Shown: positions 12,001 through 24,000 of the stretch, piece by piece | How the letters are laid out: each line of letters begins with the position of its first letter | Position numbering within the stretch: position 1 is the stretch's first letter | From: Symbiodinium kawagutii | Lineage: Eukaryota > Sar > Dinophyceae > Suessiales > Symbiodiniaceae | DNA length: 64,000 bases | Assembly: GCA_009767595.1 (NCBI GenBank) | Contig: VSDK01024160.1 | Span: forward strand, 646,097-710,096 | Reading direction: 5' to 3' | Translations under genes and position numbers: made by a program | The notes under the pieces: model-generated | The model's database searches: none | Told to the model about the DNA's origin: nothing | The model's input: only the letters and a program-made list of their open reading frames with translations

Positions 12001-15000
12001 AGTCCAGCAGAAGTAACCGATGCCGTCATCCAAGACTAACACCGGCCTGCATTGAATTTCCACTGCCTCCTAAACCGATGAGTTTAAACAGATGGCATCG
12101 GATGTAACTTGCAGACCTGACATGCATGAATGCAGAAGACGAAACAGCACACCGGAGTCACCAATCTGGTGCTGGACGGACGGCTCTGCAGTTGTTGACC
12201 CTGTGGTCAAAGATGCTGCCTAGCGTAGTCATTGATAATTTTACGCATGAGCAAGCCAGAAGAGATCACATTGCATTGGGCACTGATCGTACTGATGTGT
12301 TCCAGGTACATCATGTGGGTAAATAACTGGTAGGCAAGGAATTGACCGTGCAGAACTTAAAGCCATTATTCTTGCACTACAGAGTTTTCAACACGTCCAT
12401 TAATTTAGATAGTGACTATGCGCAATAACCCTTCAAAAGGGAATGTCAAATTATCACCCGTCAAAATATGTTAACCTTCCTAATGCCGATTAGTCTCAGA
12501 ACTCTATGAGGCCTAAAATCTTTCGGCCCACCTCACCAACGAAAAATCACAACATACTAGTCGAAAGCCATCAGGACCTGGCTATTGATGAGAACCATAA
12601 ATTTGCTCAATTGGGTAACAGAGTAGCTGATGCAGCAGCCCTGGCGAGTTAAACCACGATCTCCCACAAGTGTGACAACCCGTCATGAGTGCCAAAAAGA
12701 CGTACAAGCTATTAACCATCGATGGACTAAAATCTATGACTCCATCTATGCTATTGGCACAGTCTTTGCAAACCGCCAACACCCTCAATCACAGGATATC
12801 CCTGCAGCTTCGGACAACATTGATGAGGAGACAGATTTGACTCCACCAGTGTTGTGTGGAGCTAGCCTTTAACTGACTATGGTTATCAGGTGTGATCCGC
12901 GCTGCATGGGGTGCGACTTACACGTCGTACCTGTATTCTTTCTTCAAACAACCTGTGTGGGTTGATCAAGCTGCTACAACACCAGCGTACACCCAATGGG
13001 TTGAACTTTAATTTCGTTTCAACTTAGCACTGGGTAAAGACTCCAGTACCATACCCTAATGTAAAAAGATGCTGGCAGAGCCCCTCTGTGCTTCCGTCCT
13101 AACTGAATATGCTACCCTAGGTGAAGAGAGCACGGCATTTTCTAAAGCTGTACGTGCATAGAACATAGTCTTCAGGTCAAGTTGATCCCAGGAGATGCTG
13201 CCTCCAAGGTACCATTGGACTCCCGATATGCAAGAAGCATGCAAAACAGTGGAGTATGTGGAAAAGCTGTATTGCCCTTTTCCTCTCAGGTCAAACATGA
13301 ACTTGATAAATATATGTTGGGCCAAAAACTTTCAGCTAAGCAAATCCCTAAGCTTAAATATCCTTGGAAAAAAGATACAGTATTCTCAGGTACCATATCT
13401 CCATACGATTTTCTTGTGCGACCTGAAACTAGAGCGAAATACTACGTCGACTTCAAGAAGCATCCGTGCCGTAGATCGCAGGGTAGTGGGGAACCCGAAC
13501 TGGATCCGAATCTTCATGATCCAGCCAATACATCTTAAATAATCAGCACAATGTTGATTCCAATCCATTCTGAATCCAGTTCCGGAATGATGTGAGGGAA
13601 CACATCACCCAATAATCAGATGCACCCAATGAGGGCATCATCCAGGTAGTCTCTGACTGCCCTAAATGGGGTGGCATTCGTTTCACTCGTGTCACTAGTG
13701 TCACCCCAGGACGTGCGAGTGCAGGAGCTACCAGGGGTACCCTGACCAAATGGAAGTAGCTGATGCAGGCCAAGTACAGGTTATTGGGGGGGACCGGCCC
13801 GAATTGCTAGGAGCCGTTCTGACAGTTTCGCATGGCGATTCAAACCAGTAACATCTCCACCTGGTTCAGCCCTAGCACCTGAGTGAACACCCCATCAATG
13901 ACGAGCTACTGGTCTTACTTAGGATGTGGACTACTACCCATTTGGTGAATGGTGAGTATTGACCGACCATATCTACCGTACAATCATGTCCAGCCGTTGT
14001 TATTAACACTTTCTAATTCCAGAAAACAGTAGATTAGAAAGGTTCGATACAAGTGTGACCCCAACACTTGTTATTTCAAAGCCATGCTGCGAGGTGAGGA
14101 GGACCAGTAAGCCGCAAGTGGACATCGCAGGGCTCACCGTGACCACTGCAATTCAAGTCTTGGAAGAGCGCGACGCACAAGGTCCAGCACTGAACGGCAG
14201 CTTGGGGGGCACCCGATGGATTCACCAGCGAGGCTTAGGTCTTGGTGGTTTGATGGGAGGGAGCGATTCGGAGCCAGGTGTATCCCTAGATGCCTTAAGC
14301 TGGTGCTACGGAGCTGCCCGGAGTGCCCCGACCACATGCCAGATGGATCCAAATGGTAGATCATCTGCATTAATTTCGACATTGAACTGGTAGTCATCAT
14401 CATCAACCATGGCCAATCAGCCACTATTGCTGGTGCTTTCTCACTTGGGATCCTTCTTGGGTACGAAGTTCACTACTCCGTCAGTTGCAGCAGAGATGAG
14501 CATCCCAAAAATAGACCATGTATCATTCAATGTTGGAAAAAAACAATAGTGCAATAGAGACGTAAACCCATACATAACCATAGTGTTTTTTCAGCACCAT
14601 CACAGTGTCCACAGCCGCAATGAAGAAGCATCAGGTGACGATACGGAGCCCCAACGCAGAGAATCTCAAGGTAGGGAATGGTGCCAGGGTGGGGAAGAGG
14701 GGGCGGAATATGGTCAGAATAATCATGTTGACATGGTGGTGGATCATGATGAAATGATGGTTACTAATGTTTTAATTGATTTTGGTTAATCATCATTAAC
14801 TGATGGCATGTGTTTACATGGTGGTTTATTCTTATCACAGGATGCTTAATTATGGGCACATGATGGTGAATCATGTTAATGCTTGATAGCATTGACTCCG
14901 GAGAGTGTTGGTAATCACCAGGCAAAGCATTCCCAATGCTCGCTTCTCAGAAGCTGGAAAATCAGAATGACTACCCTCAAGGTCATTGAACATATCCGAT

Positions 15001-18000
15001 GTTGCCCGGTTGATAATGGTTGGGCAATCATTTTGCTTGATAGTGGAGGTCGATGATTAATGTTGGTTTCTGATGATCGTATCTACCTGTTGGTTTCATG
15101 CCTATTTTCATTACTTTAGGGGGGTAAACCACTAATCAGAAACCAACATTATCCTTAATGATACACATTCACCATGGTTCATCTTGGAGAAGCCGGGAAC
15201 CTTGTGGGAGCTGGTGCAAGGACGTGTTCCAGGTGTATTCTCAATCATTGATGCTTGGGGGAATGGGGCAGTGGGGAAACCTTCACTTTGAACATGTCTC
15301 AACGAGTTGAATATCTGGGTTATTGTGGAAGGCTTTTGTTTGATGCAATTTGAAGTGGATTACTTATCATTAAGCTTGGCCCTCCAAATGGCCTCTATTA
15401 TAATGATGACTTATGGAGATCTACTTGGGCAGGTGACCATTTGGCATTCTATAGCCTATGAATGAGTGCAGGCCACCAGGTGTGAGCATTGGCCCAGGAA
15501 GCGAAGCGTTGCTGGAGAATTCTTTAGAGATTGATGAGATGAAAGAGGAAGAGGAAGTGGAGGACGGCTAGTTCATTGGGTTGGCCAGCTGCCACTTGTA
15601 CGATGATCCTATCCTTGTGACTCATTCATTATTGCTGTAGCATGGTTAAAGAGCTTTCCAGTCATGATCATTCACTTGACCAAGTAAGACCTTCTAAGAA
15701 GCGTAATCAACAGCAGCAAGCGTCACAAGATTGATCGGACCGGAACTGCTCGGTAACCGGTTCTATCGGCATCAAGGGCATTGAAATTTAACAGCCCCAA
15801 GCGGTGAATCAGGGAGGTGCAGTCACAAGTCCCAAGTCTTGCGGCTCATCGTTAAAGAACCTCTAGAACGTTTGCCTTATCGGACCAGGATCAGTGAGGA
15901 TGCCCACGTTCTGTACATCACAAAAACGGTGGTCCTCCCACAAAGGATGTTCATGGCACCGGGGCTGCACAATTCAAGGACAACTCAAGTTGGGTTTAAT
16001 GGGACTGTGAGTTGAACCCTCAGACGACACAGTGAAAATGCCCAGGTCTGGCAATGGATGCACAAGGATTCGCAGATGTAATTTCGCACACTTTTGTTGC
16101 TAGGTTTCTACTATACCAGATGCTGGGAATCTCTAGCCAATAAGTAATGATTGGAAATGACCATTATCAACCATTAGTTAATCAATATGATTAACCATCA
16201 TCAGCCATGATTAACCACTACCCCCATGTTAACTAGATGCCCGAAAACAAAGCTGATTAGTAAATGGCTACTTCATGGTTAATTAAATGGTATATATAGT
16301 AATAAGTAAATCTGGAGGTTTTCCTCCTCTCCCGCTGAATGTGTATGGCCTTTTTGTTTTCGCGCTTCTCTCACAGAGAGACTTGGAGTGATGGCGCTGT
16401 AGAGAGAGAACAAGTAAATCTCATTTTGATCCTTGCGAACAAGCCATGATTAACCACTAACCCCCATGTCAACTAGATCGACCAAATGAGGCACGATTCG
16501 GCAGGATCGTGACCTGGTTAATGACTCATTAAAGGCCTAGATGTTAACTACTCCGGTCAAAGGCCTCAGATCCTTCCGGTCGGCGCCTGCCAGGAGATCA
16601 TCGTGGAGCTGGACGGTCAAGCCTTGACAGACCGGGTCAAGCAGCTGGAAGGACAGCGGACCCGGCAGCGGTTGCAGCGGGCATGCGCGCCTGATGGGTG
16701 GATGCCTATGGCACGCAGTCGTTGGATCAAGTTGTAGCCATGATGGGTTCATAATGATTAGTAATTAAATGATGGTTATAGCCATTAATAATGGTTGATG
16801 ATAAGGGAACAATAATCAACAATAGGGTTCATGATAATGGTTCATAATGAATTATGAACAGATGATTACTTAATAATAGAAATGATCATTAATCATGAAT
16901 TAGGACTAAACAAATGGTTCATAATGGTTAATGATAGATGGTCAATAACAGGTCAATTGATAAATGATTTATATTTTCCATTGTGGAAATCCATTATAGT
17001 TGATGCTCATGTTGTATCCATAGTGGTCCATGATGGTAACTTAAGTGGTAATAAACAACAATGATATTGAATAAAAGGGTTAATGGTGGTGGTTGATGTT
17101 CATTGGACCCATAGACCCACAAACCACGCAAGTTTGGGACAGATCACAAGCTATTTAAGGAAAACCGGGGGTGGCTCATCAATATGCATTTGCCATGGTC
17201 AGCATGGGTCAACTAGACATGGTCCAAATGTGATGGTGAATTTGTTAGAATTGGATTTGCCATTGGGTAATAAGAGGGATGGCAATGATTCATGATGTGA
17301 TTTTCATGGGTTTATGGCTGTAAATCTACGCGCAATTCCCACCCTTTGCCCGGAAACTTGAACAGTGCACCGCAGTATAACACTCAGCAACTTGGAGAAA
17401 TTACGAAAACGTTGGCTATACGCAGCGATTTGTGCTTTAGGACTTTGTGGTTTACAGTTTATGGCTGTAAATCTACGCGCAATTCCCACCCTTTGCCCGG
17501 AAACTTGAACAGTGCACCGCAGTATAACACTCAGCAACTTGGAGAAATTACGAAAACGTTGGCTATACGCAGCGATTTGTGCTTTAGGACTTTGTGGTTT
17601 ACAGTTTATGGTTTTAGGGTTTAGGGTTTAGGTTTTTAGGGTTTTATGGTTTAGGGTTTTAGGGTTTGAGGTTTAGGGTTTACAGTTTTTCGGTTGAGAA
17701 GCAAAAAACAGCGGGCCTGCGCAGGAATTTGAGGGTCCAGTATGACAAGCGATTGTGCACTTGTAAGTTTCCGGGCAAAGGGTGGGAATTGGTCGTAAAT
17801 GTACCATTGTAGGCTCAACTGATCAACAAGAACAGGGGAACACAATGATTACACGGATAATATCCAACAAGACTGTGGCAAATAGCCACGAATCACGAGG
17901 ACAATCTAATCACAACATATTGATACATTGCTAACTAGTGGTAGGCCCGTGCCCCCCTTATGTTTGGTGGCAAGTTAGCACCTATGTGTTGCACAATCGG

Positions 18001-21000
18001 GACGGGTTGTGAATCAATTTCTATGCAGTTGACTAGCATCAAGCGTATGGGTGATGATGCCGATGGTTCGCCATGCCTTCACAAATAGTCATTCCCATGT
18101 TATCGGAACATCCGATTGTACATGTTCCCCTTGGTGGTTCACCATGTGGCTAAAAGCGGATGTTTCATGATGGGTACTGGTTGAGCAGGACCATGTCCAT
18201 GGACCGGGCAGTGATTGCGGCCTGAATGGTCCACCATGATGATGGTTTTTACTCGGCCATGAACTATTTTTTTTCGATGGGGCAACTAATCGCCGACCAG
18301 CGGTTCCATTAGCCAACCAGGTATTTAATTTGGGACACGTTATGAGCACCGGATCAATGGTCGCTGGGTTTGTTGATGGGAAAATCTACGTCGGAAACCT
18401 GTGTTTCAGCCACAAAGTGAAGGGGGTTCCAACATACATTTTCCAATCAACCATTTCCGGAACCATCGCTCACAATTCTTAACCGGTATTTACATTATTG
18501 ATTAACCATTCTTAGCCATCATTGACGATTATTCACATTTATTTACTCATCGTTCATTAATCAACCCACCAGTGCTCGGGTTTCATGGTTGCATTCTACT
18601 AGCAGGGAGCCAGGGAAATTCTCAGCCATGGCTAGCGCCACTCCCAGCACCATGGAGGGGGGCCAGGACGAAGCCGTAGATGATTTTGATGACCTGTCGA
18701 TGTTTTGCAGACTTCGGGAGATCAATGAGATCAAAGAAGTGCTAAATACGTGTGTTCTGTGTCAGACAGGATGATCCCATGGATTTCTCGGTTTACAGCC
18801 CTGATACTTGTAGTTTATTTTGCTTTTCTATTTTGCTGTTCTTTCTCCAATTCCAATCGAACAGCACTAAACAACAATAAACTCTCTAGATTTATGATTC
18901 TAGGGGAGTGCCTTTTAGTTTTGGCAGATCACCGTCGTCCTGTTTCCCCAGCTGCGCTGTCAACGGTTGGGAATGGTTGGGCTGTGCTCACAGGTGTGGT
19001 GACTTTGGCGGTGTATTCCTATCTCCGGCGGGGCTTGTTAGATGCAGCGACTTGGAGAAGTCCTGGAGATCCGAATGCACCATGATGTGTGATAGGATGT
19101 TTCTAGGGGCCTAGGTGAGTGGAATGAAGGCATGACCAACGCTTGGAATCACCAATGAAACACATGTTAAGATTGATTTGCTTGACAGGTTTTTGTTGTG
19201 CAGAAAAACGGAAGGATCAGGGGACAACGTGTTGCTGAATGATGTTATCTAGGATATGGTGTTTACCATACAAGAGAATGGGATTCTCTTGGTCTTCCAC
19301 CAACATATTCGCACCTTTGCTGTCATAAAGGTGCTTTTCAAACCCCCGCAAAATGTCTACTCTAAAGCAACCATTCTTGTATGGAAATGAGTTGACGGAA
19401 CATGCCACATTCGGATTCCAGAGTGTCCTGTAGAGTGCCGATGTCAGTGAGCCGCGGGACTTACCAACGCAGCCACACCAACTCACCATGAACTCTCTAC
19501 AGAATCCCAAGCCGCCGCAAGCCTTGATTCTCTCCAAGGATAAACTCACCGTTGCTTCCATGCTGACCTTGAAGATACTTGTGCGGGCAGGCCCATAGCT
19601 TTTGCTGGTGATGGGAACGATGGAAAGGTGCCATGACATGTTGGAGTTTGATTGCCATTTCGCATCTACACAGATGTTGTCATGGGAGGCATGCACTTTG
19701 CCGGGTGTGTTTGGACTTCATTGAGGACATCAGTAGTACCCCAGATTCTCGGTACGTCGCAGCAATGGCACTTCACGTAGCAGTGGGCATTGGCAAGTAA
19801 CCAGCCATCCGTCATAAACTTGACCTTTCTTCGCGCCCTGATTCACAGTTCCATTCAATTTGTGTTTCAATGTTGTTCGGGGAAATTTGCAAAGCACAGG
19901 GCACATCAGTCCAGGGGTAGTTCTGGGAATCAGGGACCACCCACCTGCAGGTGACTCATGACTCATACTCAAGAGATGCAACAGACATGCTTGGCTATGA
20001 CATAGCTAGTGGAACTGTGGCATGCTGCAATTTGGAGGTGAACATACATGAACATACTACGAAGACACTGATTGTTGCACAATGCAGTGCATACACATGC
20101 AATGACATGCATCCATTCATCACAACTTTCCAGAGGAAGATCAGCGCCATGGGATGCATCGTATCTGTGAAGGTGAACCATGAGGTGTCCCTTGGCTTCA
20201 TGCAAAAATGGCGGAGCGAAGGAAAGGGTCAAGACTTCCTGCTGCTGGGCATCAAGGAAACACACGAGGACAAGAAGGTCTACTTTAGTGGTGCAGCTAC
20301 CGCGGATCGTCAGCTGGTGAAAAGCCTAGATGCCGTTCTGAAGAAGATGTGCAGCGATGCCCGCCGTGGCAGGGATGATGCTGATCATTTGTGGGACTTA
20401 GTGTGGCACAATACCAGGATGACCAGCGGTTGGGTGCCCTTGGATTCCAAGCAGAAAGACTGGTTCCCCATTGGCAAACACATGGTCGAGCTCTTGGATA
20501 CCTTAGGCAGTCACGGTTGGGTGCCCTTTGCTTCACCCAACTATGGAGGTTCCGATGGCTTCCTCTCTGTGGATTGGCCAATGATCATTTTGAAGAAGGA
20601 CCTTGATAGGCTCTATGAGAAAGAAACGGTGTTCTTTGCTGTCAAGGACCACGACGTTCCCGAGAAGCTGTGTGCTTGCGGACCACCTGAAGTAGTAGAG
20701 CAACTCAGGGCCCATCTTGCCAACACTGTGCAGCAAGCTTCGAAGGATGTGCGGGAAGGCTTTGATGATTGGGACACTGCCAGTGATTGGGACATTGTCT
20801 GGCACAATGCAAGCATCACCTCTGGCAATGAGAACTTCAGTGAAAAAGAGAAGAACTGCAGTTTGGCAACGCCATACTTTCCCAAAGGCAAGGTCGTTTT
20901 ATCAATGCTAACAGAGGTCTACAAGTTGGGCTGGGAACTGGTATGCAGTCCCAACTTCGGTGGAAGCGATTTGGATTGGCCGTGCTTCATTTTCAAGCGC

Positions 21001-24000
21001 TTAAAATCTCAAGCACTGCGGGAAGCTCCACTGGTTTTCGCAGCGGTCAAAGATCAGAACGTGCCTGGAAAACTTTGTCTCAGCGTAACCCCTTCGCATC
21101 TTCAAGATGTGACAACTGCTATGGGCGAATCTTTGCAAAGGGTGAAGGGCAATGAAGGGTTGAAATCCGAAAAGGATGACTATGATGCAGACCATGACGA
21201 AGTGTTGCGGAACACTTGAATCACCACTGGCGTGCAAGCGTCTTCAGTGCCAGTGGCCTACTTCCCTCGGAGTGACAGCGTGCTTGCTATCACGAGATCC
21301 ATGGGTGAAAAAGGTTGGAAACTCGCAGCGTGTCCAATGTTTGGTGGCAAAGATGCGTCGTGGCCTTGCTTTGTGTGGCACTACGCTGGCAAGCGAATGC
21401 AGACAGCTCTGGTCGCTATCAAAGATTCCGGCGTGCCCCAGAAGGTCTGTGTCGGAGGCATTGAAAAAGAAGTCGCCGATGCGCTCTTGGTGGCGTTCAA
21501 GGCCATGTTTGGCCCACGCGCTGAGATGGGGTTGGATTCCTACGACCAAGACTTTGATTTCGCGATCCGCCATGCCAAAATGACAAGCGGACCACAAGAG
21601 CATTGGTGCAGCAGCCAAGACCCCTGGTGGCCCTATGCTTTTCCCATTGAGGTCATCTTGGGTGAGCTTCAACGCTTTGGCTGGGAACCAGCTGGAGGGC
21701 CAGGCTTTGGTAGCATGAAGCTACAATGGCCAGCGGTGATCTTCCAACGTGAAGCACCGTAGCTATCCGTAGCTGCGGACTGGTCCAAGACGAGTGGAAT
21801 CTGTTGGGGGTCAAAGCTGTGGCCACCCTTCAGACAGGTCATTTGGCGTTCCAAGCCGTTGCATCCATGATATCCATGTGTTGAGAGGTGTTTAGAAAGT
21901 CACAACTCTCCCAAATCTAGATGCGAGAGCTGCTAGTTGCATCTGGTTGCTAGTTTCTTTTCATCCATGTAGTGTTTTCTTGCATAATTGGTCTCACCTT
22001 TTTGTTTTCTCTTGCCTGCAGCCTGAAACATGGGCATTGGGGGCACTCGTTCCTAAGCGCAGGGAAGCAAACAAATGCAAAGTCTAACCGGTCGGTCATT
22101 TTTCTGGTTGCCAGGTTTTCAATTGTGATGTTTCTCAGCTTGGTAGCTACACAGCTCAGGCCAAACCCAGAATCTTTGTAAATTCGAATGCTCATCCGTT
22201 GGTCGCTGGAACTGATCATCGGCAAACATTCATCAGAACAGAGACTTTAACTGGCTGTAATGAACAATCGTAAACCTTTTCAACCATGAAGGTCTTAACC
22301 CTTATATAACCAATTTTTAAAAGAATAGGTGATCGTAGAGCAATGATTTTCAAGGATTGTTGCAGTAGGGATTTGTTCAACAACCTTTGGTGGAGCGGAA
22401 CCGCAGGGTCTTAGAAATCATGGCTTGAATCCGTCGTTCTCTTAAAACTTTGCACTTACACCATTTCTTGGAGATACGCGGCAGTCAGCCGCCAGCCATT
22501 TCAATCGACAGTTGGTCTATGATGAGCCAGAACTCAACCATTTTATATGACTTAGTCTTTATGAATAGCCATCGGTTGATCCAGGCATTACTTGAATCTT
22601 ACGCTTCCAGTTGCCACTATAGTCGGGAACCAACCCCCAGCAACAATGGTAGAACCAGCTGGTGACCCACTATGATGGCAGCTAGAAGCACAGGAAGCAC
22701 AGGGTGATTATGGATCAATGATGATCAATGATGAATCATGCTTTCACCATTGGTAAGCACCCATGGTGACAACCAAAATTAGTTGCTCTGTGCCGCTGTT
22801 GCAGGAGCCATCCACACGGAGGAGCTGAATCTGTTGATCCGTGCTCCAGTGGATCCCAATCCGCCCCCCATGCCCGACACCACTCGTAGCCACCTGGCAG
22901 CACTGTTTCCGTAGCAACGTTAGGAGATGCCCTGTCCACTATGGTTGTAGGTGGCCCTTCACCCTTGGTGAACATCCGGGAATGACCCGAAGAGACCGAA
23001 TAGGTCCCTTTGTTGGGACCCTTTCCGTTGGTAGTGACGCATGCCTGGTCACCCATATTGACAGCCGAGGCAGGTGCCTACTCAGCGCCACTCCAAGCCA
23101 TCTAATTCTGAGGCAATCAGAACTTGTACAGAAGACAATGTGTCTTCGCTGGCCTCGAACGTTTGCCCATCATTGATCAAGCAAAGAGTTGATGGAAATT
23201 AAACATAGTAAAGCATAGTGTGAAACACTCAAGTATAACATAATGAACCTTCAAGTCTTCAAATTGTGTTTTTTTGGGTTACGCTTCCAGGCCATCAGCT
23301 ACCTGCAGGTGCCCTACCTGCACCCTACCAGCAGCTGGGGTCACCGGGTCCCAGGTTGGCTCAACGAACATCAATGGGCGCAGCTGCGCAGCCTCGAAAC
23401 TCTTCCGGTAGCTGGGTGACGGTCACGGGCAACGGAGAGGTGGCGGCAATGGGAAAGGTGACCAGCCGCTGATGATTTCGTGGCTTTCTAAGGCTTAATG
23501 TTGGGTAATTGTTAATATGGTCGTTTATTGACATTAATGATTAAATAAATAAGGTGAATATGGGTAGATTAAGGGAAATAAGCAACAAAGGTGCTTAGAC
23601 AACTACTGGCTGGTGCTTTGATTGTAAGGTATTTACTTTCCCAAATGTAATACCAGTTATTATGGTCCCTTGTTTGGCTACTATTTTCAGGGCGCGGTTC
23701 AACTACCAACCAGATTACCTACCAATTTATGGTTTGAATGAGGGCGTTAAAAGTAGATAATTAGAATTACTAACGTTGATGACCATGTAGTTGCCTACTA
23801 TGATTGCCCGTATGAACTGCAGCTATTGACCACGATAGAATCAGCACCAACCAGCTATAGAATGGTTTCCAAGGGAAGCTGCAGGGGGTACGAAGAAGCC
23901 CAAGCCAATGCAATGGTAGCAGGAGGGATGTCAGGGTTGGGTGAAATCACTCCACATCGCAGGCTTAAAGCTATGATGGCAACATAACCAGCAATCATCC

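Larger units (their letters stand above)
2300..13560 (+). mobile_element. LINE-type retrotransposon in dynein intron 4
   Basis: ORF1 (open 2486-7513) is followed by a decayed ORF2 with AP endonuclease, reverse transcriptase and RNase H signatures in LINE order, on the strand of the host gene. The ends are only approximate: no poly-A tail or target-site duplication was recognised. Related short sequences (gattcggagccagg and ggagctaccagggg blocks) lie on both sides at 2225-2310 and 13725-14310, but they belong to a dispersed repeat. The element makes up most of the 14.5 kb intron. Confidence 0.85.
13560..16593 (+). other. Rest of dynein intron 4, repeat-derived
   Basis: No gene was recognised. 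It contains a dispersed repeat copy (14245-14310), a MITE-like element (15058-15151), runs of TGGTTAATGATGG-type sequence, and small open frames (14055-14393, 14583-14789) without recognisable motifs. Confidence 0.6.

Noticed and set aside
17304..17624. Two ORFs with an internal repeat on opposite strands
   Set aside because: Both are created by the exact 147-bp tandem duplication.
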